From: Heligmosomoides polygyrus polygyrus
Taxonomy: Eukaryota; Nematoda; Chromadorea; Rhabditida; Heligmosomidae
Length of the DNA stretch: 64,000 nucleotides
NCBI GenBank assembly: GCA_947396885.1
Contig: OX377204.1
Coordinates: 96,854,728 to 96,918,727, forward strand
Reading direction: 5' to 3'
Shown here: positions 31,381 to 41,500 of the stretch, piece by piece
Layout of the letters: every line of letters starts with the position of its first letter
Numbering within the stretch: the first letter of the stretch is position 1
Program-made: the position numbers and the translations under genes
The notes under the pieces: model-generated
Seen by the model: only the letters and a program-made list of their open reading frames with translations
Databases searched by the model: none
Told to the model about the DNA's origin: nothing

Positions 31381-32242
31381 GCATGCACTTTTGGCTGCCC
31401 TGCAACCGACATCGCGCGCGTGCTTTGCTCCTGTCTTAGTGGCAGCGACCGCCTAAATCATTGGGAGGAGCTTCTGGAGTACTTCTATGAGCATCTACAA
31501 AAGGAAGTCGGCGAGCGCAGAATGCCGTACACTTTAGAGCAAGTTAGTTAGCGATACATTGGCTAGTGTTTCCTGTGAAAAAGCCCTGTCTTAACAGGGC
31601 TCATAACGACTGCAAAAATATCGCTATCAATACTCTTTAATGTGTTCTCTGAAGCTAGATATTTTCTACCGCATTTTGCTATTCTTGCTCACACAATGAG
31701 CTTTAAAGAACCAGAACAACGTTAATGTAAAAAAAGAATCGAGGATACGAAACTAATATGCTCGTTTCGTCCCTATACCCTTGGTGTCTCCAGGATACGG
31801 CTTAGGAGCGAGCTCGCTCTAAATAGCTCAACTTTTCTTGCTCATCTGTTTACACTATCTGGTTGTACCAGTAAGGACTATAAATAGTAGAGCTCAATTG
31901 TTATCTGATCCAAATTATTTCAGCTAAAAGAGTCCTATCGTCAGTACTTTCCCATAGGTGCTTATGGAATAGCGCCAGCTGTGGCATCACTTGCAAACAT
32001 CGTGGCTCAAGAGCCGGGTGAGGAGCTCAAAAATAGGGTATAAATTTTGTCGTTATTTTTCATTATTTAAGATTTTCAATGCTATGTATCGAATTTTGTC
32101 GAATATTCGACGCCATGCTGACACATTTCAGCGCATGGAAGTTGTTATGGAAAAGGTGGAATCACTATTCGATGACGCGTTATACTTCCACGAGCAGAAC
32201 AAGAAGACTCAGACATCAGGCCATCCAAATTCCATTAAATAA
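31381..32242 (+). pseudogene. Duplicated terminal exons 9-11 of gene A (orphan 3' end or alternative terminal exons)
   Basis: Three exons, 31381-31542, 31924-32037 and 32132-32242, are colinear with exons 9-11 of gene A (162, 114 and 111 bp, same phases). Splice sites GT/AG and the stop are intact, and AATAAA overlaps the stop (32238-32243). Exon 9' encodes [18 protein letters not shown], exon 10' [20 protein letters not shown], and exon 11' a [20 protein letters not shown] tail. No copies of exons 1-8 lie upstream before gene A, and no start codon context is evident. It may be a truncated pseudogene. The open frames also permit splicing from exon 8 of gene A (phase 0) as an alternative end. 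Transcript data would decide. Confidence 0.75.
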
Positions 32243-32784
32243 ATTATTTCAAAAATTAGTCGTTCACAGCAAAATTCCGCTTCATTTCTGACTTCATAAA
32301 CGAATAAGTGAACAAGTATCTACTTTAAAGAGCTAGAAAAAGTGAGTTTGTCGTGAAGATGACCGTTCATCCGAACGAGCTTTACTAGGAGCAGGATCAA
32401 TCTCTCGACTGGTCGCCACTGGTTGATTTCTACATGAAGCAATGAAAAAGTTCATAACAAAGAATTGGTTCGACTAAGCTATTAATATGGATCAAGCACT
32501 CATCCCGTTGCTAACTTATATATACAACCCCTGATTTATGCATGAGTAACCAAAGAACTACTGCAAAGGCTCAATAATGCTACTGCCATGTTCCTCGGCA
32601 GCGAAAACCCTGTATGCTAAAAGAATGCTTAGCAGGAAACCTGATCAGCGCAAGATACCATGAATTTTTATTGAAATGTAGAAGATGCAAAATGGTGCAA
32701 AATTATGGGTTCACTTGGGATTTCCCGCCTTCAACACTTTCTCGCGCAAATTGAGGTATAAATAGGTCAGAATACAAAGGATAA

Positions 32785-33403
32785 GTTCAATTGTTTATCG
32801 TGGTGTTAAAATCGAGACCGAGATAGTACACGCTTTATTGACGACTAAGGTTTCGGCGATTTCGCCTTCTTCAGAGCTTGAAAAAGTCCAGACATACGTT
32901 GAAGCTACTTTTTCAAACATCGCCACAGCCCTTGCGAAAATTAAAAAACCGAACAACAACCCTTCCAGCAGAGAGACATCAATAGCCCAACATTTAGGAC
33001 AACCGAGGAGGCCCCACAAGGTGAAACTATCAAAAAGCGAGATTGATGCAAGGGGTGAGCTCGCGGATTATATAGACGCATTCCTCCCGCCGATTCAACC
33101 TCAGGCTTTTGACCTGTATCCAGAACTCCTCCAGGGTTTTGCATGCGACGGTATGGGTCTCCCGTGCTAGAATTTTGAATGTGACCCCAAAGTCTACACC
33201 GTTGTAGTCGTTTACCCTGTGGACTATGTCATACATATATCAACATATGTCTGGACTTTTTCAGACTCTGAATAAGGCGAAACCGGCGAAACGTTAGTTG
33301 TCAATAAAGCGTGTACTATCTCGGTCTCGAGTTCAACACCACGATAAACAATTGGACAACGATCAATACCGAGATCTATCGAGGGTCGAACCTGGCAGCT
33401 ATA
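32785..33403 (-). mobile_element. Penelope-like element fragment with inverted ends
   Basis: CAATTGTTTATCGTGGTGTT at 32788 is mirrored by AACACCACGATAAACAATTG to 33354, with ~110-bp inverted arms that include CGAGACCGAGATAGTACACG. On the minus strand the core reads HRVNDYNGVDFGVTFKILAR and CKTLEEFWIQVKSLRLNRRE, which I judge to be the C-terminal endonuclease region of a Penelope-like retroelement. A possible short duplication AAAGGATAA flanks the insert (about 32777 and 33404). Family assignment is from memory of motif style and is tentative. It is absent from the paralogous copy near 26970. Confidence 0.55.
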
Positions 33404-33760
33404 AAGGATAAACATAGCTTTTATCGTCTGATAAAGTCACTAGGCGCATCAAGCTTTCTGCGCATGGGCAAGTTCAATAGAGTCAGGTGCAAATCTATAC
33501 GCAAGAAATATTCAAGATCTCATAGTTTTTTTTAATGACATAGAACTCAATGCCAGAACGATCGTAACCAGCTGACGGTAACAACCAAAAAATTGGTAAC
33601 TAACAGCGACACCAAACTTTTTTTTTTTGCTTCTACCTTCACACAAAACATATTTGAAATTAGTTACCTCGAGGCTCAACAGTGAAGAAGTTAATGAAGA
33701 AGACTAAGTTAACTAATTAACTTAGTTGTTAGTACAGTACGAGTAATGTTGTGTTATGCT

Positions 33761-34756
33761 CAAGTTGATGCTCTTCACACGATCGGTCTCTCAAACAAGA
33801 TCGCGACTCAACCAGGGCATTCTCATAACTGCCTCAACCGCTACCTGAAGGAACGAAAGTCTGCAAAGAAAAAGAAGGTCCCGTCCAAAAAAGTTATCCA
33901 GAAGATCGCCTTGTTCAGCTGTCTTCCAGCGGCACCCAGTCCACGAACGTCGCTCGATTTCATTTAGACCCTTCAGTATCCCAATGGACAATACAACGCA
34001 CCTTAAACCGCTGTCAGCATATTAGTTATCAACATATGAAGCGAGTGCCTCGCTTGACATCCTACTATGAGGCTGGCAGGCTCGAGATCGCTCCTGCGCA
34101 CACGACTGGATTTGAAAAGGGTGAGATACACATGCTGCTAGATTGGCTTGCAAGAGAATTTTTTTTGACTTTTTGGTGGTTTTCCCCAACAGAGAAGTGG
34201 AACGACTAAAATAAGTTTACGGTGCCGAAAGGCATTGACATAATTAAAATAACTTAAGGAGAGAGGAACTTCTCCAGGAGCAACTTTGGCGGGTGTCTAA
34301 TGGTTCGGGCTTCGTTTTCTGAATACGGACCTATTGCGTTGGAGTTCGTCTAGGGTAAGATGAACAGCGAGAGCTATCAGAGATTACCTATGAGAGGCAG
34401 AGATCATTTGCTGCAATATGTGAAGAGATTTCCTAGGCATAACCTTGTTTTTGAGTAACATAATGCATCCATACACGTATCACAGTCGAATACGGATAAA
34501 GTTTGTGCTAATGGATTCGAACTTCTGGTGTGGTCCAGTGATTCTCCAAATCTTAACCAGATAGATTACTTGTGGGGCGGTCTTGTAGACAAGTCGTTCA
34601 AAAATGGAACTACTTACTTTTTTCTGTTCTGAATAATGTCATACTTGAAGCGCGGGCTAGTGTAGAGCAAACTTTTGCTGATAACGATATCAATAGTAAG
34701 CCAAATAGAATTTTCGATGTTGTTCACAACAAATGCGATTTAGCAAAGTACTAACT
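33761..34756 (+). pseudogene. Tc3-like transposase relic, copy 2
   Basis: Matches the 27041-27997 relic in order: LEFV*GKMNSESYQRL-like, then HNASIHVSQSNTDKV (second Asp replaced), SDSPNLNQIDYLWGGLVDK, and a final N-rich tail. Stops and frameshifts throughout. It is part of the duplicated 3' flank of gene A. Confidence 0.65.
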
Positions 34757-34847
34757 GATCGTCGTTTGTTACAAATTTTGTAGTGAATTCGGTTTTTACG
34801 AAGTCGACCTACAATTTCGCACCGATCTACTTTTTCCATGCTTTTAA

Positions 34848-35096
34848 CCCTTCGCGACATTGTCCGACGATGTCGTCGGACACCATCATAAAAATAGTTC
34901 ATGGAAAATTATCACACATTTAATCAATGAGTCCACTAATAGCTACGGTCAAGATGGTCCTTGGAAAACTTCATTTGTTACTGTTTTTCATATCTAACAA
35001 ATATTACAAATAAAATAATAGAACAATCAGTGCGCGGGAAAAATACGCGCTGTCCCACGCGTCAGTCACCTGAAAATCGCGCGTATCGTGAAAGGG
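34848..35096. mobile_element. MITE with CCCTTCGCGA ends at a TTAA site
   Basis: TTAACCCTTCGCGA at the left and TCGTGAAAGGGTTA at the right suggest a piggyBac-type (TTAA-targeting) non-autonomous element of ~249 bp. The paralogous position near 28085 lacks it. Confidence 0.6.
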
Positions 35097-35129
35097 TTAG
35101 TAAAGGCTCGTGGCATGCTGTACTCGTCA

Positions 35130-35300
35130 TGAAACTGGAACTGGACTTCGGCTTTCAGAACTACCTGGTCGGAGTAAAGTGGAGGTTCATTTGACTGCAC
35201 CGGAATGGGTAGCTTATGGCTGACTGATAGAACTGAGCATCATTTAGCATAGAAACGACTGCGACGAACCATCGTGAAGATATCTTAGGAGTCATATAGT
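35130..35300. repeat. Right edge of the segmental duplication
   Basis: AGCTTATGGCTGACTGATAG and AGCATAGAAACGACTGCGA match 28197-28245. Beyond a TCTTAGGAGTC junction both copies run into unrelated GC-rich hairpin sequence. Confidence 0.6.
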
Positions 35301-35829
35301 GTGTTCACGACGCGCTACGAGACGTGACTGTAAGCTCCCACATCGATCACTTGCTTCTCCAAATCGATGCGGCGGAACGGCGTTCTTCACACCTCCTCAG
35401 GGGTGGCCAAGAGGTGCGCCGAGTGCTAATCACGGACCAGATTACCGCTGATACAGCGACGGACTATCAGAGCTGCATTAGTTGGGTATGTCGATTGATG
35501 ATTCGATGTGTTTGCTTCACGAGGAGGAAGCAGAAGCACAAGGCAGAACGACAGGAAAGATTACTTACATGATGCCTTTCGCGAATTACAAATTATCCTT
35601 AAATATTGAATAATGCTCACTATCATTAGTAAGATTTAAACTAATAGTTTTGGGCACTATGAAGATTTAAAAAAGCACTTTACAAAATTTTCGCTAATAC
35701 GAGAAAGTAGTCGGTCTAATAAGAATAAAATTATTTTGTCGAACAGAGTTACGAAACGCATACCCACGTCTATGAGAAAGCACTTGCTTTGTGAATGATA
35801 ATTATCGAAGACGTGTTGAACACCTAGAA

Positions 35830-36499
35830 CAGGGTGCGCCAAAATTATGGCGACAGCACATGCACGAACAATTTGACCTCCTATTCAGAGCGTCTGCTTT
35901 TTTCTGTGCCTTTATTGTTTTTGCTGCGTCAATTGTTTTTGTTTATGTTTATCTCAATCAAGCATAAAAATAAATTGTACTTTACCGTCAAGGCTCTTGG
36001 GGTTCTTCGAAGTGTTTTCTATGGATCCACCAGACGCTACGAAGATCTGGGTACCGAGGATGATAGATACGGACGAGGAAGGTACGTATCTGTGACAGCT
36101 ACGGAAGACATCATGAAGGTAAAGTAGCCTGTCGGACTCCATCAGCCTCCACGAGTAGCCAGTCAACTCTGCGGATTTGAATCTGATAGATTGCACCGTC
36201 TGGGCAGTTCCGAAAGCCAAAGCCTGCAGGAAACCTCACCGCTCCGTGGATTCTTTGAGGTAGGCTCCCCAGAAGGCGTGGGATGAGCTCGACGCGCCAT
36301 ACTTGCGTGCCGCTGTCGATGCCTTCCTGAAGCGTCTCAACGCCTGTATCGACGCCGATGGAGATATACTCGAATCTCAATGTTGTGTATAGTTTGCAAT
36401 AAACTAACAAACATTATTGCATCATTGGTTTCTCGGAAGTGCTGAATTTGCGTTTTCGGTGATTTGAATAACTTGTCGCCATAATTTAGGCGCACCCTG
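35830..36499 (+). mobile_element. Internally deleted mariner-like element
   Basis: CAGGGTGCGCCAAAATTATGGCGACA is mirrored by TGTCGCCATAATTTAGGCGCACCCTG at the right. Plus-strand remnants of both transposase ends are joined: an N-terminal-like STRRYEDLGTEDDRYGRGRY piece (~36020-36085) and a C-terminal KAWDELDAPYLRAAVDAFLK piece (~36260-36330). The catalytic core is missing. Confidence 0.7.
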
Positions 36500-36568
36500 T
36501 AGAGCGTCGTTACTTTGACATGAAAAGTAATTCTCAAGTTAATATTATTGATGCTTCCAGTCATTCTA

Positions 36569-37499
36569 TTAAGGTGTGCAGAAAGTTTTGCAAGAATTGA
36601 ATGATTTTAATCAACGAGTAATAATAATAGCAATAAGAACGACTGATCACTATTCGCAGTAGTCGACGCCACAACCTTCGTTTAACGATATGGTATAGCA
36701 GCGATCTTGGCTTTCCAGAACCAAGAATAACGTGAAGCAATCTAATCCTCCACCGCGCGCTTGATTTCGTTATGATCGTTGAACCTCTTGCCTATACAGA
36801 AAGCTTGGAGGCTCCTGAAGGCATGATAATCACACAGGCTAAGGTCTGAAAAGTACGGTGGGTGTGGTAGCTATATGATACCCAACCTGCACAACTCGTC
36901 CTGTGTTGCCTTCGCACGGTGTGGTATCGCGTTGTCCATGATCATGTAGAGTTTTCCATGCCGCAATACAGAATGGAAGATCTGAGCAACCATCTCTCGC
37001 ACTTGTCTACAAAACAACTCGGAAATCACAGTCTCGCCGTCAGGCAAGACGTCTTGTAAAGGCAACTATGTGAGGAAAAGAAGAATGAGAGCAGTTGCTT
37101 TTTGCAGTGAACTCACCTTTTGGAAACGGACTGCGGCCTGCGATCTACAGGAAGCCACTGCAGCTTTCTTTCAGAATTCTCGTACGTATGATATCATTTT
37201 TTCATCCTGTGCATTAACGAACTTGATCCACGCCGTTGTTTTCTCACGATTGAGAAGATTCCGACACACCTCCACTCGTCTTCAACGATCGTAACGACGC
37301 CAAGCGCGCGGTGGAGGAGTGGATCGCTTCACGTTCCTCTTTGTTCTGGAGAGACGGGATCGCTGCTATGCCTGATCGTTGGACGAAGGTCGTGGCTACA
37401 AATGGGAGCTACTGCAAATGGTGATCCAACGTTTCTATTGTTGTTATTGCTTATTGAATAAAGTCACTAAGTTCTTGCAGACCTTTCTGCACACCCTAA
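36569..37499. mobile_element. Mariner fold-back derivative 1
   Basis: Termini TTAAGGTGTGCAGAAAG and the reverse CTTTCTGCACACCCTAA are flanked by TA. The left arm encodes the mariner C-terminus on the minus strand (GKRFNDHNEIKRAVED, about 36725-36800). The right arm encodes the same end on the plus strand (VFNDRNDAKRAVEEWIASRS, about 37270-37340). The middle (36871-37065, minus) keeps an IMDNAIPHRAKATQDEL core fragment. The two ends are thus inverted copies of one transposase 3' end. Confidence 0.75.
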
Positions 37500-38450
37500 T
37501 ATAAGGGAACGGGTAGCTGAAGCCTATTCTTCTATCTTGAATTTGGTCGTTGTCCCTTCTTGTGTTGTTCAGCTATTTACCAAAAACGTTCCGTTGTTCG
37601 TTTTTGTCCTGTTTTGAAATTTCATTCATTCATCCATGTTATCATGAATATTGCAGGTTTCAGAAGGTAGGTCTTGTTCAGGGCCTTGGGCAACGTCATG
37701 CCATATAAGGGTCGGCCAACAGCCGTGAGGTTTTAGCGCACCACAAACTCGTCCAATATGGGGAGGAGTGAGCAAAGAGTGAGCGATTGGTGGTTTTGTG
37801 TAAAGACTGCACGTACCCAATCGATATGGGTGCAATCGCGTCGTGCTCCGCATCAACACTGAGCGACTCCTTTCAGATTTTGTCTCGCCATCTGGCTTTT
37901 ATACTGCTTTGAAAAATCTAAGCCACTGCTAATGAATCATCACGAACAAGGGTCACGACAAACACCAAACAACAATCGAAGTCCGGACCATTCGCTGGAG
38001 GCAACAGAATTGTGTGACACGAAGCTAAACTGAAGTGTGGATTACCATATCAAGAAGATGGAAAGCCTATGAAGGTGTGAACATTCAGATATGATTTCTG
38101 CTTATGCCTGTCTGTGTCGTTCCTTATCAGTGCGATTTTTCACAATGTTTTGCAATAGATAAGCACAGCTACCCATCAAGAACATAAAAATGGCGGTAGT
38201 GTGATGTTCTATGCTTGTTTTAAGGATAGTACATGTCATGGCAAATGGTCAAGCCTTGGTCCTATATAACTTCACATATGAGAGACAACGGCATCATGGT
38301 GACTGAGAATTATAACAGTTCAACGCTTTAGGAGGGTATTACGTGCGTTCGCTGATAAGAGGACCCGTGATGCTTGATAAGCTGAACGCAGTGAACAAAA
38401 GCCGACACAACCGCTCTGTTCTCCACGTTTTTTTCTCAACTCATCAATTT
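37500..38450. other. Upstream region of gene B
   Basis: Mixed unique sequence with no recognisable gene or TATA-type signal. It precedes the gene B acceptor site and presumably includes its promoter. Confidence 0.4.
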
Positions 38451-38459
38451 TTGTTCAGA
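38440..38459 (+). promoter_or_regulatory. Candidate trans-splice acceptor upstream of gene B
   Basis: TCAATTTTTGTTCAG ends at 38458, 56 bases before the ATG at 38515, with no upstream coding exon. It fits a spliced-leader acceptor; inference only. Confidence 0.4.
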
Positions 38460-38514
38460 ATACATCCGTTCTATAAGGAATAAATATAATGATGCGTTAA
38501 GGCCTCAAATCACA

Positions 38515-41500
38515 ATGAATCTCTACACAGCGGCCGATGGCCTTTTTGGCACCCACGTTACCTGGGCCGACATCGAGGAGGACATGCAGCGCGAACTAGA
38601 TACCGTCGCATCGTTCGGATCGAACAAAACCGCTAAGGATATCGGAGACGGGAATGTGAGTCGTGCCATATATTATAATGGTCCAGCTTTTCTCAACCAT
38701 TTCATGCTGTTGTGCAATCCCAAGCTACCAACACCCCATTCAACCATAGCCGCCACATTTCTTTAGGCGACCCATAATTCTCGATTCCTATGAACGTACA
38801 CAGAGCATAATATAAATGCACCAGCATAATATAATTTCTTGACAGCGTGCATGGACATGACACCTGAGGAACAGATCAATTCGAACACTACGGACCTAGA
38901 CTCAACCTTGGGATCAACTCAGGCGCTCCATTTGTGTCATAGCGGCAAGCTTCAAAGTCACCTTCACAGCAAATTGTCACTAGGGCAGGAATCTGTAGTA
39001 TAATCTAGATCAACCAGTGTGTTTATATGTATGTATAACCCAATCAGAACGAAAAAACAAGGTACAGTGTTGTTTGAGTGCTAACGGTAGCGAACAAGAA
39101 CATGAAGGCGATGGTTTTATCAAACACTTCATATCCACAGACGCTGGCGATGGAGTTGGAGTCGTGGGGCAGAAGCCGAAATCGAGCACTTGGTCATGAG
39201 TCGCTACGCAGGACCCTAGCACGGTCGAATGTCGAGTCCACGCGCGCCAAGGCTGCCGCCTCATGTAATCAGAGCTTTCATCTAACCAGGGAATGCCGTC
39301 AGCTTCCCATGGAACTTCGGACTGAGACCTATATCACGTGAAAGAGCTCGAGACGCTGATCACAGGCATGTAGACCAAATTTGCTAAATGGATCATCTAA
39401 GCGAGTTATGGCCGGCGGAAACCGCGATGTCTTCCATGTGTTAGGCGCGCTCAATCAGCGTTGGGCGCAGTATTGCGCGGTAATCAGCGGCTCGGCTATC
39501 TGTCCAAGCGGAGTCACCGATTTCGCTGGGCACTAGTTACTCAGACATTCGTCATCTACGACCCGTACAAACAGTTGCTATTGTGGTGACAACGTGTTTC
39601 TATGTATATACCTGTATATACAGATGTATATACATGTGTATACATAATATGTACCTACTTATATGCGTATGGACATATATATGCAGGTTCGAGCTAGATA
39701 TATGTAGATTACGGCTGCACAAGAATCCTGCAACACTCTAGCAACAGGAGCCGACCCTTATACCCAGTGGTATACTTGCACAGGAGTGTTAACGGGGTGC
39801 AGGTAATCGCGCCGGACTCCCTCACCTGGCCAATCGGCGCGGCCCGCGACGCCCACTGCAACAGGTTCTCACCACAATAGCAACTGGTTGTGCGGGTCCT
39901 AGTGCTCGTTTGTCTGAGTAGAAGTTCCGACTCCACCGACAGGCCTTCGGCCGAAGAGTTGTAGCAACGGTATGGGTGGTCTCCGACCGAATCATGAAAA
40001 ACGGATAAACGGATGTCAGATTCGTGATCAGCACCCCAAAGAACCCCCTAGACGAAGTTTCAGCGAGATTTTTTTTTCGAGCGAAGTCGTGTCGGTGGAG
40101 TCGGAACTTTTAACTAGTGCCTTTACTTTCTATTTATTATGTTTATTAAGTTGTGTTGATTTTCGATTTTATTTTTACTTTTATTTTGTTTTAATTTGAA
40201 TTTCTGACTTGCTTAACGTCATGAATAAAACATTTTACCTGAAACACGTTTCCGTCTTCAAATAGACGTAAATGCAAGTCGCCATTAGCCGTTCGCTCAA
40301 AAATGTGCTAAAAATGAGATTATAGGTCCTCGTCGAAGATAGGTCACAAAATGCAAAAAAGCCGTCAGCGGCGGGAACCGAACCAATGAACCCAATCCTT
40401 TGGAGTGAGCACTCTACCACTGCGCCGCCGCCGCTGCTGAAGGCGCTGATAGCCGAGCCGCTAATTACCGTGCAATACTGCGCCCAACGCTGATTGAGCT
40501 CGCCTGACACATGAAAGACATCGCGGCTTCCGCCGGCCATAACTCACTTAGAAGATCCATTTAGCAAATTTGGTCTACATACAGTGGCGTCCAAAAGTTT
40601 GTGAACGCTTGCATTTTGCGCCAGAACTCCCTTCAAATCAGCTTTAGAAATGTGAAATTTGGATAGACTCTCCATATTTCAAGTATAAAGACGGAAAAAC
40701 CGTGAAATCTACCACATAGGTTACAACACTTCGGCAACACTCTTTATTACCAAATGCAGGCAAGTTGTACACAGAAACAATGTAGCTGTACTAGTAGCGA
40801 GTTGCAAAACCTTTTGCTTTAATTACAGCTTCACATCTCCTTGGCATGGACTCTAGAATCTTGTTGATCACGTCGGGTCCGATACCTTCCCATTTCTGCC
40901 TTAATTGTTCAAACTTTTCGGCCTTGTTTCTTGCTGTGAGACCTGCTAAACTTCTAGCAAGGTGTTCCCAAAGGTATTCGATTGGGTTCAGGTCCGGTGA
41001 CTGAGAAGGCCACGACATCAGGTGAATTCCATTTGCAATGAACCACTCCTTCACCGTCTTCGAAACATGTTTCGGGTCGTTGTCCTGTTGGAAAATCCAC
41101 GGCGTTTGGAAGGTATTTTTAGCGTATGGAAGCATAACATTGTTCAAAATCTCCTGATAGCGTTTGGAGTCCATAACTCCTTGGATGTGGTAAATAGGGC
41201 CTATTCCGTGTGCACTGAAGCATCCCCAAACCATAACGTTTCCTCCGCCATGTTTAGTAGTTGGTAGTTGATACATTCTGTCGTACCTCGCGCCTTTTGG
41301 ACGTTTAACGTAGTGTGGTCCATCGGATCCAAATAGGTTAAACTTGCTCTCGTCACTGAAAAGCACTTTTTTCCAATCGTCTATCGTCCAGCTCAGATGC
41401 TCCTTGGCAAACTGGAGTCTAGCTTTCCTATTCTTCTCGCTGATGAAGGCTTTCTTAACGGGGCGTCGTCCATAGAGTCCAGCACATCTCAGTCGACGTT

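Noticed and set aside
32785..33403. A confirmed hammerhead ribozyme
   Set aside because: There is an extra nucleotide between CUGANGA and stem II, the other arm lacks the core G, and stem III is not found; kept only as a finding to test.
40361..40445. Functional tRNA gene
   Set aside because: Acceptor stem and A/B boxes look good but no proper anticodon stem-loop can be drawn.
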